Below are positions 28,693-36,810 of a stretch of DNA of 64,000 bases, piece after piece. The notes under the pieces were generated by a model, which worked only from the letters and a program-made list of their open reading frames with translations, made no database searches and was not told the DNA's origin. Position 1 is the first letter of the stretch. Each line of letters begins with the position of its first letter. Made by a program: the position numbers and the translations under genes. Source of the DNA: Siderastrea siderea (Eukaryota; Cnidaria; Anthozoa; Scleractinia; Rhizangiidae); assembly GCA_964030785.1 (NCBI GenBank), contig CAXIQD010000434.1:62001-126000 (forward strand), in the 5' to 3' direction.

Positions 28693-28904
28693 CCCTCCCT
28701 ACGTGGATGACTCTATTACAAGAGGCCAATCGGGCCACCGACAAGTGGAAAGACGAGTGTCATTATTGGAAGCATAAATATCACCTGTTGTATCGAGAGT
28801 ACCAACACATCTTAAAGTCCCGTCTTTGTAAGAGTTGCCGTGCGGTAGAAGACGGGGAACTTTGCCCCGACTGTAGTCAACGACCATGGACGAGGTCTAC
28901 ATGA
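28674..28904 (+). CDS. Small protein with CxxC pair (zinc-ribbon-like)
   Basis: 76 codons from ATG at 28674, overlapping the preceding gene by 19 bases and the following one by 19. A charged, aromatic helix (DKWKDECHYWKHKYHLLYREYQ) precedes CKSCRAVEDGELCPDC, a plausible four-Cys metal knuckle. The function is unknown. It might instead start a few codons later at 28680. Confidence 0.55.
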   Translation: MSMCSLTLPTWMTLLQEANRATDKWKDECHYWKHKYHLLYREYQHILKSRLCKSCRAVEDGELCPDCSQRPWTRST

Positions 28905-29512
28905 TTCCCCAAAAGGACTTGGAACAACTCATTCAATATTACAAAGGAGAACTCACCGAAAATGCCTTGTTGAACAAAGCCGCAACGCTCGCCGCCCAAA
29001 AACATGTGTTATTAGCCAACCCCCAATTACCCCCCGCCCTGGTCAATGCTCAAACCAAACCGTTGAGTCAAGAATTAATCAAGTTAACCAAACGCATTCG
29101 TCAATTTCCTGGCGGGGTGGGGGTTGGTGCCCCGGGTGCCCCGGGTGGTCCACCAGGCGAAGAAGAAGAAGAAGAAGCCGGGGATTTGGTGACGGGACCC
29201 GTCGAACAATGGTTGAAGCGCATGATAAAAGGAGGTCCGTCGGCTCCCAAACCCACCATTACCCCTGCTACCAGGGAAGGCGCGAGAGAACAGATACCTT
29301 CTACCAGTCGAGGGGATACCCGGACGCGTTTACAAGTCATTCGAGAACAGCGCAAGGCCTTGGAAAAAAAGTTAACCGAAAGTGGTAAAGGCAAAGGCAA
29401 AGGCAAAGGAGTCTCCCGGGAAGTGCAACGATTAAAACCTTTACCCGGTTGGGAAGATTGGACCAAAACCAAACAGCCCCGACGGAGACGTTTGCAGTAC
29501 GACAGTGAATAA
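28886..29512 (+). CDS. Conserved Polinton protein of unknown function
   Basis: 208 codons from an ATG in GACCATGG context. The N terminus, MDEVYMIPQKDLEQLIQYY followed by a helical segment, resembles a recurrent Polinton protein that begins with a similar Y-x-I-P motif. A Gly/Pro then poly-Glu linker lies at about 75-98. A Lys/Gly repeat (GKGKGKGKG) and a C-terminal PLPGWEDWTKTKQPRRRRLQYDSE close it. It has no catalytic motif. It is probably a structural or scaffold component. Confidence 0.65.
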   Translation: MDEVYMIPQKDLEQLIQYYKGELTENALLNKAATLAAQKHVLLANPQLPPALVNAQTKPLSQELIKLTKRIRQFPGGVGVGAPGAPGGPPGEEEEEEAGDLVTGPVEQWLKRMIKGGPSAPKPTITPATREGAREQIPSTSRGDTRTRLQVIREQRKALEKKLTESGKGKGKGKGVSREVQRLKPLPGWEDWTKTKQPRRRRLQYDSE

Positions 29513-29514
29513 AC

Positions 29515-29871
29515 ATGCCCACCAAGAGGAGAAGGGGTATTAAACGGAAACGCCCCCAACGAGGAGGGGCTTTGGATGTCCAAAAATGGATTGCGAAAAC
29601 CGGCAAAGAATTTCATTGGCCCGGTTATCAGTACATGGGCCCTGGCACCCATTTGGCCAAACGTCTGAAACGTGGGGATCCCGGGATCAATCGCTTGGAC
29701 CAGATTGCTAAGCAACACGACATTGATTACAGTCGTGCCAAGAATTTGCAAGATAAATGGAAAGCCGATACCAAGATGATCCAAGCCATTGATCGATTAC
29801 CCGGCAAGAAAAACAAGACGGAACGGGTGGTCAAGAAAATTATGCAAGCCAAGAAACGTTTAAAATTGTAA
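29515..29871 (+). CDS. PLA2: Phospholipase A2-like virion protein
   Basis: 118 codons. A basic leader ends PQRGGA (14-19), a likely maturation site. The PLA2 core follows: Ca-loop YMGPGT (40-45) and catalytic-type QHDIDY with H68-D69, as in parvovirus VP1 and adintovirus core PLA2 domains. Such domains breach endosomal membranes during entry in parvoviruses. The domain is small and the tail is basic. AATAAA at 29905-29910 closes the rightward late-gene block. Confidence 0.85.
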   Translation: MPTKRRRGIKRKRPQRGGALDVQKWIAKTGKEFHWPGYQYMGPGTHLAKRLKRGDPGINRLDQIAKQHDIDYSRAKNLQDKWKADTKMIQAIDRLPGKKNKTERVVKKIMQAKKRLKL

Positions 29872-30071
29872 ACATTTAATAACAAATCATCACATGTTGA
29901 GTAAAATAAAAGCAAATGAAAATGTCAAAGCACTGCCTCATTTTTGTTCATGAGTTGTCAAGTTCATTGTTCTGTCACAAATACTAATACGAATGTTCTG
30001 CCAAATACTGAGACGGATGTTCTTCCAAATACTGAGACGATTCTGCCAAAAATACAAAGACGAGGGGGGGT
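29872..30071. other. Convergent intergenic spacer
   Basis: Lies between the rightward PLA2 gene and the leftward regulator locus. Contains AATAAA (29905-29910) and three to four degenerate copies of TTCTGCCAAATACTGAGACG from about 29980 to 30065. Confidence 0.7.
29905..29910 (+). terminator. Poly(A) signal of the rightward block
   Basis: AATAAA 34 bases after the PLA2 stop. Confidence 0.6.
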
Positions 30072-31235
30072 TTAACTGACAAAGTCATTCAAATCAAACG
30101 AAGAATTCTCCTCCATCCTGTCAATTAAAAAGTCAAATAAACAGTCGTCCAATGACGGCAAGTCATCGAGCTCCTCGAGTACATTGTCCAACAAAGAGTC
30201 GTCCGATGATGACGACGGCAAGTCATCAAGTAAATTGTCTAAAAATCCCTTCCCATCGTCCCACATGTCACAAGAAGATTCGTCACCTACGGAATAATCC
30301 AGAGGATGAAAGACCCCTGAATCCATGTCCATGAGGGTACTAGGTTGGTCCACAGAATCCTCCGGGCTGGGCGAGAGGGAATCATGAAAGTCCTTCATAA
30401 AATCTTCTAGCGTCACGGTTAATTTGAGGGGCCCTAAGGCTTGGCGTTTCTCCTCCGTTGTCTTTTGGACCATGGGACCTCTTTGTCGACGTAAGAGGGC
30501 CGCGCTCTCACGCTTTCTCACTAAGTATTGTTTCTGCCACCGTTGACCTGCTTCCGATCGGTAAAAGTCCCTTTTATGCGCCCGGATTCGTTCTGCACGC
30601 TCCTTATAGTACTCTTTAATGTAGGCCCGACACCTCTCCCGATACCGCCGCCTCTGCTCGACTATTCGATCGCGGTTTTTGGCATAGTACCGTCGTCTCT
30701 GCTCGGCTACTCGGTCGGGGTGTCTGGCCCGGTACTGACGTTTCTGCTCGGCTACTCGATCGGGGTGTCTGGCCCGGTACCTAGCTCGGTTTGCCCGTCG
30801 CCGCGCCAGTCGTCGTGCTTCTTTCGCCAGGATCTCTGCCACTTTATTGTTCATGTCGTATTCGTCGTCGTCGCTATCTTCGTCGTTGTCCTCATCGCTG
30901 TCGCTGTCGTTTTGTCGGGAGCTCGTCAGGCCTTGGCGACCGCATGGGAAGCAGCTTTCGCGAGAGCTCGGGCGAGGGCGGCGGTGGGGCTGGCGGGGGT
31001 GTCTGGGGCCGCTTAAACTCATAGCGCCAATAGGGGCAGCAGAAGTCGAGGCCCCGGATGTACCACTCAGTGGTGAATTGTGGGTAGCAGCCCGCGTTCC
31101 AGTGCTGTTGCACGTAGGTGTGCCGTGCTGCCTGAGCTGCTTGGGCGAGCTGCCTCCTTTTCCTCCGTTCTTCCAATAACTCTTCCCCAAACTCCCGGAT
31201 GTCTCCGTCGTCAAGCACCCACTCCTTAACCTCAT
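30072..31235 (-). CDS. Leftward regulator-like protein, basic repeats plus acidic tail (downstream frame)
   Basis: The frame is open for 387 codons. Its first about 110 codons overlap the upstream frame and look like a shadow; the convincing part starts around the acidic DSDEDNDEDSDDDEYD and MNNKVAEIL (near 30855). Repeats follow of the type R-Y/R-R-A-R-H-P-D-R-V-A-E-Q-R-R (three to four units, about 17 residues each), which predict basic DNA-binding helices. The tail is rich in Asp/Ser/Leu (LDNLLDDLPSSSSDD; LEELDDLPSLDD) and resembles an acidic activation domain. It is probably expressed with the overlapping upstream frame by splicing or frameshifting. A transcriptional regulator role is inferred from composition. 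Confidence 0.6.
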   Translation of the reverse strand: MRLRSGCLTTETSGSLGKSYWKNGGKGGSSPKQLRQHGTPTCNSTGTRAATHNSPLSGTSGASTSAAPIGAMSLSGPRHPRQPHRRPRPSSRESCFPCGRQGLTSSRQNDSDSDEDNDEDSDDDEYDMNNKVAEILAKEARRLARRRANRARYRARHPDRVAEQKRQYRARHPDRVAEQRRRYYAKNRDRIVEQRRRYRERCRAYIKEYYKERAERIRAHKRDFYRSEAGQRWQKQYLVRKRESAALLRRQRGPMVQKTTEEKRQALGPLKLTVTLEDFMKDFHDSLSPSPEDSVDQPSTLMDMDSGVFHPLDYSVGDESSCDMWDDGKGFLDNLLDDLPSSSSDDSLLDNVLEELDDLPSLDDCLFDFLIDRMEENSSFDLNDFVS

Positions 31236-31299
31236 CTAAAATTTCTTGGACTTGGAACTTCTCAAAGGTTTCTAACAACTTCTCAGGACAAGAGGCCAT
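30892..31299 (-). CDS. Leftward regulator locus, N-terminal frame
   Basis: 135 codons from ATG at 31299, 31 bases after a minus-strand TATAAAAC (31330-31337). MASCPEKLLETFEKFQVQEIL and an acidic/leucine-rich helix are followed by an Ala/Gln helix and a Trp/Cys/Tyr-rich segment (TEWYIRGLDFCCPYWRYEF), then a Pro-rich stretch. It overlaps the 387-codon frame in another phase and ends within that frame's acidic stretch. Two overlapping frames behind one promoter recall E1A or T-antigen loci in layout only; no homology is claimed, and no LxCxE motif was seen. Confidence 0.65.
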   Translation of the reverse strand: MASCPEKLLETFEKFQVQEILDEVKEWVLDDGDIREFGEELLEERRKRRQLAQAAQAARHTYVQQHWNAGCYPQFTTEWYIRGLDFCCPYWRYEFKRPQTPPPAPPPPSPELSRKLLPMRSPRPDELPTKRQRQR

Positions 31300-31329
31300 C
31301 TTGAGATGACTGACCTCGAGGGGCGATCT

Positions 31330-31506
31330 GTTTTATAGTCTCTCATTCGTTCCCGTGATGCACCATGGACCCTAACTAGAGAGGGGGGAGGGGGGTCCCC
31401 CCACCCCTTCCCACCCCTCCCTAGGGCACCCCCTCTCTACGGGGCACCCTGTTTAGTGATTGGCTCCTTCCCCTCCCACGTGACATTTTTGGTTCTCTAT
31501 AAAAAC
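31330..31506. promoter_or_regulatory. Divergent promoter C (regulator and polymerase)
   Basis: Minus-strand TATAAAAC (complement of 31330-31337) and plus-strand TATAAAAAC (31498-31506) bracket ATGCACCATGG, a GGGGGGTCCCCCC tract, an inverted CCAAT (ATTGG near 31460) and CCCACGTGAC. The block order is the exact inverse of promoter A at 15715-15864. Confidence 0.75.
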
Positions 31507-31597
31507 AGAGCCCCGATCTCCAGTGAGTTCATCTGATCATGTCCTCTGACAAAGACGACACAAATTCCTCTTTGGACCTTTGATTTGCACCGAAACC

Positions 31598-34500
31598 ATG
31601 GCGGACAGTGACGAGGATGATTTGATCTGCCACGAAATCCTGGATGACGATGATGATGAAGACTATCATGATTTGATGGACCATTTGGAACGGCAACATG
31701 CGTTTCAAACCCAACTCCTTCAACAAAGTGGCGGAGGATTGGATACCAATGAAGAGGGTGCCTTCGACTTTGAACTCGAACCTTTTGTGAATCGGAAGAG
31801 TGATCGCATGGGGGTACAAGAACGTCATTTCAAGACCCAGTTACGTCAAAGGGGGAACTTCATTCCAGGTCAAAACATTACCCAAGCTCTCCAAGATGGA
31901 TTACGTCGAGCCGTCGATCAAGTGTTAACCACCACCCCCGACCTCGGCGATCAAGATCGCCTCTACTTTACAATAGCATCCGATCGCCTGCACAATAATT
32001 TTCAGGGGTGGGGATTACGTGCAGGTGAATGGCGTCGAGACACAGAGCGTGTGGAAGCTCTGTTCCAACGTTTAGCCCAAGCCCTCAACAGCAACGAACA
32101 ATTTGAAATGGATGACTCCTTTCAAGTCTCCATCACTCAAGTCCATCATGCTCCTCAAGGCACCGGCAAACCCCGTCGTGGGAAACCAGGTCATCCCACC
32201 ATGAACCTGTTGAGAAAAAATTCCAAATCCATCATCCGGATTATCAACGACGATCAACTCTGTTGCGCCAGAGCCCTCGTGGTCGCCAAAGCTCGCGTGG
32301 ACCAGCACCCGAAATGGAACAGCATTCGCCAGGGGTACGGTCCGCTGCAGAGACGTCTCGCTTGGGACCTCCAGGATGAAGCCCAGGTACCGTGGGGTCC
32401 TTGCAGCTATGACGCCTTGACCCAATTCAGTCAAGCTCCCTCCCTCACGGGTTACCAGATCATCCTGGTGGATGCGCAGCGATCGTTTCACATCACGACG
32501 TTTGGACCCCTTTCTGACAAACAACTGATCCTGTTGCACAACCAAGACCATTACGACGTGATCACCAAATTGCCGGGGTTTTTCGGGTCCAGTTATGTGT
32601 GTGCGGATTGTTGGAAACCCTATGACCATGAGGGGATGCATCGATGCACCAAAACCAAGTTGTGCGGAGCCTGTCGACAGAAAGATTGTCCAGACTTTCA
32701 ACATGCTTACCCCCGGCACCTTAAAGCCACTCAACGTTGCAAGTCGTGTCATCGGGACTTTTTCGGCCCCGCGTGTTTGGAAGCCCATGCCAGCAAGACC
32801 CATGCGGGCAAACCCACCACGGACCTCCAGGCCTCCGTGTGCTCTCAACGACACCGATGCATTGACTGTTATCAACAAAATGTGGGCTTGTCCCGCATTC
32901 AACGTCACCGTTGTTACCACGTGGATTGCCCGTCTTGTCACCAGTACGTCCACGCCGACCATCACCGTTGTTTCATACAAAAAGCCCCCAAACCTCAAGA
33001 CAAAAAGAAGAGAAAGAGGACCCGTCAAAAAGGTCCTCGCGCCAAACGAGGTGCCACCGCGGAACCCCATGCCTCCTCCTCCTCCGAGGACGAGGAAGAC
33101 CTGCCTCCCTTACACGTCTTCTTTGATATCGAAGCTATGCAACCCCAGGAAAAACACATTGCCAATCTCGTCGTGGCCGAAACCGAAGACAAGGATGAAC
33201 CCAAGCCTTTCCCAGGTCCCACCTGTATCCGTGACTTTCTGGAATGGTTAGATACCTTGACCCTCAACGATACCCGTCAAGTCAATGTCATCGCTCATAA
33301 TTTTCAAGGGTACGATGGGTACTTCATCATCCAAGAATACTATGGGGACAACCGCATCGTCCAACAACTCCGCAACGGGTGTAAACTCTTAGAGATCAAA
33401 CATGACCACATCCGGTTCATTGATTCCATGAGTTTCTTCCAGATGCCCCTCTCCGCGTTTCCCAAAACCTTTGGTTTGACAGAACTCTGCAAAGGGTATT
33501 TCCCCCACAAGTTCAACCGGCCCGAGGATGAGTATCAACACTACGTGGGCATCCTCCCCTCACGCGATTACTACATGCCTGAGAGCATGTCACTCGAAGG
33601 CAGACAAGTCTTTGAAACCTGGCATCAAGAACAACGCGACCAGGGTGTGGTGTTTCATTTTCAACAAGAGTTATTGGCCTATTGCAGCTCCGATGTACGA
33701 CTCTTGAAACAAGGATGTCTCACTTTCAAACGCATGTTTGAAGACTTAACAGGCTTCAATCCCTTCGATCACGTCACCATTGCCTCCGCTTGTAATCGAG
33801 ATTTACGTATGAACCGGATGATCCCCAACAGTATTGCCAGCGAACCCGCCGGTCATAAGGGATGGAGAAACAACATCAACCAGTCCATCCCAGCCCTTCA
33901 ATGGTTAACCTGGTGCGATCACCAACTACGTCAACGCGCCCTCCAAGATCTCAGCCTCGACGATCTACTGGTCAGTGCCAATCCAGAGCCTCATCATCAC
34001 CAATACATCCAACATGTCCGAAATGAAGGCGAGTATAAGATCCCCGGGACCCAGATCTATGTGGATGGTTATTGCCCCGACACCCACACCGTCTACGAAT
34101 TTCAAGGCTGTTTCACCCACGGATGCCCTACCTGTTATCCCCATCGCTACGAAAAACATCCCCGCAACTATGATCTGACGATGCATGACCTCTATGACGC
34201 CACCCAAGACAAAGTCCAAAAGCTTACCAAACAAGGGTACAACGTCATTCAAATGTGGGGATGTCAATGGGACCACCTCCTAAAAACGCAACCAGAGATC
34301 GACTCCTTCGTCCGGGAACTCGACTTTATCCAACCTCTTGAACCTCGAGAGGCTTTCTGTGGAGGTCGTACCAATGCCATCAAACTCTACCATCATATCA
34401 CCCCTGGCCAAAAAATTCACTACATCGATGTCACCTCCTTGTACCCGTGGGTCAACAAGAAGTCCACCTACCCCAAAGGACATCCCACCATCTATTCTCA

Positions 34501-35716
34501 GCCGGGTCACACTGACATACACCAGTACTTTGGTCTCATTCAATGCAAAATCCTGCCTCCCCGTGAATTGTACCATCCCGTGCTGCCTTACCGTCATGAC
34601 GACAAACTGCTCTTTCCACTCTGTGCCCGTTGTGTGGAAGAAGAAATGGACAAACCTCTTTTGGACAGATCCTATCATTGCCCTCACCCCGACGAACAAC
34701 GCGCCCTCACAAGTACCTGGTGTACCCCAGAATTAAAGAAAGCCATCCAATTGGGGTACCAAGTCCAATACATCTATGAAGCCTGGCATTTTCACGAGAC
34801 CTGTGAGGGCCTCTTCGCCGATTATGTCAACACCTGGTTGAAAATTAAGCAAGAAGCTAGTGGGTGGCCTAAGGACGACATGACAGAAGAAGAAAAGCAA
34901 CGTTACATCGAACAGTACTTCCTGCATGAAGGCATCCAGTTGGACTACCACAAGATCGAATACAACCCGGGCCTGCGTACCCTAGCCAAGCTCATGTTGA
35001 ACTCCACGTGGGGCAAGTTTGGACAACGCCTCAACAAGACGCAAATTCAAGCCTTTGATGATCCTCATGCCTTCCACTGTTTCTTGGATAGCGATGCCTT
35101 AGACGTACGTCACGTGTCCGTTATCAATAATGACATGGTGGAGATCCACTACCAAAAACAAAAAGAGGACATCCGCGTGTCACCCAACCTCAACATTTTT
35201 GTAGCCTGCTTCACCACCTGCCACGCCCGCCTTAAATTGTATGACGCCCTGGAACGCTTAGGGGAAAGAGTCCTCTACTTTGACACCGACTCCGTCATCT
35301 ACCTGGAGGAAACACCCACTCAATTCCAACCTACCTTGGGTTCCTATCTAGGGGACTTCGCCTCCGAATTAGCTGATGATGAATACATTCAAGAATTTGT
35401 CAGTGGAGGACCCAAGAACTATGGGTATACTACGAATAAAGGAAAAGTGGAATGCAAGGTCAGAGGCTTCCGACTCAACAGTGAAGGACACACCCAATTG
35501 AATTACAACGTCATGCGTCAGAATGTCAAAGATGAAATAGAAAGACCCCTTCCCAACCCTCGCCAAAACCAGGTGATCAACTCCCACCAAATTGTACGGA
35601 ATCCAACAAACTACCAACTGTACACCCGACCAAGCAGTAAGTTCTATCAGTTAGTCTGCAACAAAAGAGTCATCGATCCACGCACCTTCAAGACCTACCC
35701 CTATGGCTACCAGTGA
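31598..35716 (+). CDS. POLB: Protein-primed family B DNA polymerase
   Basis: 1,372 codons from an ATG in ACCATGG context, 100 bases after the TATA box. An acidic N terminus and a Cys/His-rich region of several zinc knuckles (about 330-465: CADC...CGAC...CKSC...CIDC...CPSC) precede the catalytic part. The exonuclease motifs are FFDIEA (about 509-514), HNFQGYDGYF (about 566) and YCSSDVRLL (about 696). The polymerase motifs are DVTSLYP (about 942), LMLNSTWGKFG (about 1131) and YFDTDS (about 1226). This is the element's replicase, priming from a terminal protein, which may be part of the N-terminal region. All motifs are intact. The 3' 1.8 kb are duplicated downstream (37911-39723). Confidence 0.95.
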   Translation: MADSDEDDLICHEILDDDDDEDYHDLMDHLERQHAFQTQLLQQSGGGLDTNEEGAFDFELEPFVNRKSDRMGVQERHFKTQLRQRGNFIPGQNITQALQDGLRRAVDQVLTTTPDLGDQDRLYFTIASDRLHNNFQGWGLRAGEWRRDTERVEALFQRLAQALNSNEQFEMDDSFQVSITQVHHAPQGTGKPRRGKPGHPTMNLLRKNSKSIIRIINDDQLCCARALVVAKARVDQHPKWNSIRQGYGPLQRRLAWDLQDEAQVPWGPCSYDALTQFSQAPSLTGYQIILVDAQRSFHITTFGPLSDKQLILLHNQDHYDVITKLPGFFGSSYVCADCWKPYDHEGMHRCTKTKLCGACRQKDCPDFQHAYPRHLKATQRCKSCHRDFFGPACLEAHASKTHAGKPTTDLQASVCSQRHRCIDCYQQNVGLSRIQRHRCYHVDCPSCHQYVHADHHRCFIQKAPKPQDKKKRKRTRQKGPRAKRGATAEPHASSSSEDEEDLPPLHVFFDIEAMQPQEKHIANLVVAETEDKDEPKPFPGPTCIRDFLEWLDTLTLNDTRQVNVIAHNFQGYDGYFIIQEYYGDNRIVQQLRNGCKLLEIKHDHIRFIDSMSFFQMPLSAFPKTFGLTELCKGYFPHKFNRPEDEYQHYVGILPSRDYYMPESMSLEGRQVFETWHQEQRDQGVVFHFQQELLAYCSSDVRLLKQGCLTFKRMFEDLTGFNPFDHVTIASACNRDLRMNRMIPNSIASEPAGHKGWRNNINQSIPALQWLTWCDHQLRQRALQDLSLDDLLVSANPEPHHHQYIQHVRNEGEYKIPGTQIYVDGYCPDTHTVYEFQGCFTHGCPTCYPHRYEKHPRNYDLTMHDLYDATQDKVQKLTKQGYNVIQMWGCQWDHLLKTQPEIDSFVRELDFIQPLEPREAFCGGRTNAIKLYHHITPGQKIHYIDVTSLYPWVNKKSTYPKGHPTIYSQPGHTDIHQYFGLIQCKILPPRELYHPVLPYRHDDKLLFPLCARCVEEEMDKPLLDRSYHCPHPDEQRALTSTWCTPELKKAIQLGYQVQYIYEAWHFHETCEGLFADYVNTWLKIKQEASGWPKDDMTEEEKQRYIEQYFLHEGIQLDYHKIEYNPGLRTLAKLMLNSTWGKFGQRLNKTQIQAFDDPHAFHCFLDSDALDVRHVSVINNDMVEIHYQKQKEDIRVSPNLNIFVACFTTCHARLKLYDALERLGERVLYFDTDSVIYLEETPTQFQPTLGSYLGDFASELADDEYIQEFVSGGPKNYGYTTNKGKVECKVRGFRLNSEGHTQLNYNVMRQNVKDEIERPLPNPRQNQVINSHQIVRNPTNYQLYTRPSSKFYQLVCNKRVIDPRTFKTYPYGYQ

Positions 35717-35921
35717 AAGCCCCAACAAGATCGTCGATTGTGTTCACTGTCCTCGAGAACATTGGGCACCACCACCACCACCCCCATTCTACAGTTCCTT
35801 TGCCATACCTTTAATGAGAAATCCTCGACGTCAACTACAACAATGGATCCGTGACAACAACCAATGGCGAAGAATAACTCGATGTCAAAAACAATGGTGG
35901 GGACCCTCTATTGAACATTAA
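35703..35921 (+). CDS. Small protein downstream of the polymerase
   Basis: 72 codons overlapping the polymerase stop by 14 bases. CVHCPREHW gives a CxxC, followed by a Pro run and a Trp/Arg/Gln-rich end (QQWIRDNNQWRRITRCQKQWW). No known domain. AATAAA follows at 35972-35977. It is the last gene before the right inverted repeat; an exact copy is at 39710-39928. Confidence 0.5.
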   Translation: MATSESPNKIVDCVHCPREHWAPPPPPPFYSSFAIPLMRNPRRQLQQWIRDNNQWRRITRCQKQWWGPSIEH

Positions 35922-35971
35922 GGAAACACTCAGCAAAAAAACCATTTTTCTCCGTTCTTGTAAAACAAACC

Positions 35972-35977
35972 AATAAA
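35972..35977 (+). terminator. Poly(A) signal of the polymerase transcript
   Basis: AATAAA 51 bases after the last stop codon, just inside the right inverted repeat. Confidence 0.55.
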
Positions 35978-36007
35978 AAGTATTTTCTTCATTTTTGTGT
36001 GGTTTCC

Positions 36008-36357
36008 GGTTACCCCTCTTCCCAAAATTGGACTTTGGACTTTGAGCCCGCGTTTTCTCAGTGGTTTTACTTCCCCTTGAGCCCACGATCCATTTTTCAC
36101 ACTAGTCAGCGGTTTCCCATTCAAAACCACGTGACTTCCGGTTCCCATGAGCCCGCGATCCCTTTTTCCACCTGGTCAGCGGTTTTTCCACCGGAAATGA
36201 CTTATGACGTCACCGGAAGTTCCTCCGGTCACGTGATCGGTCAGCGGTTTTTCCACCGGAAATGACTTATGACGTCACCGGAAGTTCCTCCGGTCACGTG
36301 ATCGCTCTCGACCAATCAGAAGCCAGGAAATCTTCTATCTGGGCGCAGTTTACTACT
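36008..36357. repeat. Right terminal inverted repeat
   Basis: Inverted match to 14506-14790. It is 65 bases longer because one module is duplicated. It ends ACTACT and is followed by the CAAAGG target duplication. An exact further copy occurs at 40015-40364. Confidence 0.95.
36174..36303. promoter_or_regulatory. Two tandem 65-bp enhancer-like modules in the right repeat
   Basis: Units 36174-36238 and 36239-36303 are identical. Each holds ACCGGAAGT (ETS), TGACGTCA (CRE/ATF), TCCGGTCACGTGATC (E-box) and CCACCGGAAATGAC. The left inverted repeat has a single unit. Site names are consensus matches; binding is not shown. Confidence 0.75.
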
Positions 36358-36363
36358 CAAAGG
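36358..36363. repeat. Target site duplication, right copy
   Basis: CAAAGG, identical to 14500-14505. Confidence 0.95.
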
Positions 36364-36690
36364 TATCGCAGAACCCGGAAGGACCGAGGTGCTCCTCCCT
36401 ATAGTGGGCTATTATAGGGAGCCCCCCCCCCCTTAAAGGGATGCCTTTTATTCCCTTGCAGTATATGAAAGGGTTGGAAAATTTACTGTTTTAGTATGTT
36501 AGAAGTTCACCAAAACACACCTGAAACTGACATAGACAGCAGCGACGTCTTAGTACTAAAAATTGAGGTCACTTGTTTGTTCTAGCCACGAAAGCATACT
36601 TGGGCGTGCCATAACATGCACGATGTAACATTTTCATTGCTGAGAACTGAGCAAACAAACAGAGTAGGATTTTTGATCTAACTTTGGATA

Positions 36691-36810
36691 ATTCCACGTT
36701 TCTGGGAAACCCCCCACCTAACCCTCCCCTAACCCAACATTCTGCTCTAAGTGATGATAAGTAAAAATGTTGGGTTAGGGGAGGGGTAGGGGGTCCTCGA
36801 AAAGTGGAAT
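36691..36810. repeat. Fold-back element in host intron
   Basis: Inverted arms CCTCCCCTAACCCAACATT and AATGTTGGGTTAGGGGAGG with flanking ATTCCAC...GTGGAAT give a hairpin of about 120 bases, typical of a small MITE. A copy at 40698-40817 comes from the tandem duplication. Confidence 0.75.

Larger units (their letters stand above)
14506..36357 (+). mobile_element. Polinton/Maverick (adintovirus-type) endogenous element
   Basis: A complete 21,852-bp element is bounded by inverted repeats with AGTAGT...ACTACT ends and a 6-bp target duplication. It encodes the diagnostic set: protein-primed family B polymerase, retroviral-type integrase with chromodomain, F54H12.2-like double jelly-roll capsid protein, adenain-like protease and FtsK/HerA ATPase, plus PLA2-like and many small basic proteins. 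The long frames lack internal stops, and the ends differ only by scattered substitutions and one 65-bp duplication, so insertion is recent on a genomic scale. It sits in the last intron of a transporter gene, in the same orientation for its main gene set. Its coding DNA is visibly richer in G+C than the host flanks. Whether it is still infectious or mobile cannot be told from sequence. Confidence 0.97.

Noticed and set aside
30072..31299. Polyomavirus T-antigen or E1A homologue
   Set aside because: Only the overlapping-frame layout is similar; no J domain, LxCxE or other diagnostic motif was seen.
32072..33070. 332-codon antisense frame inside the polymerase gene
   Set aside because: Exact antisense of a well-supported gene, no promoter and no domain.
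36691..36810. Telomere-like TTAGGG sequence
   Set aside because: Only isolated GTTAGGGG motifs within a hairpin; this is a fold-back element, not a telomere repeat.
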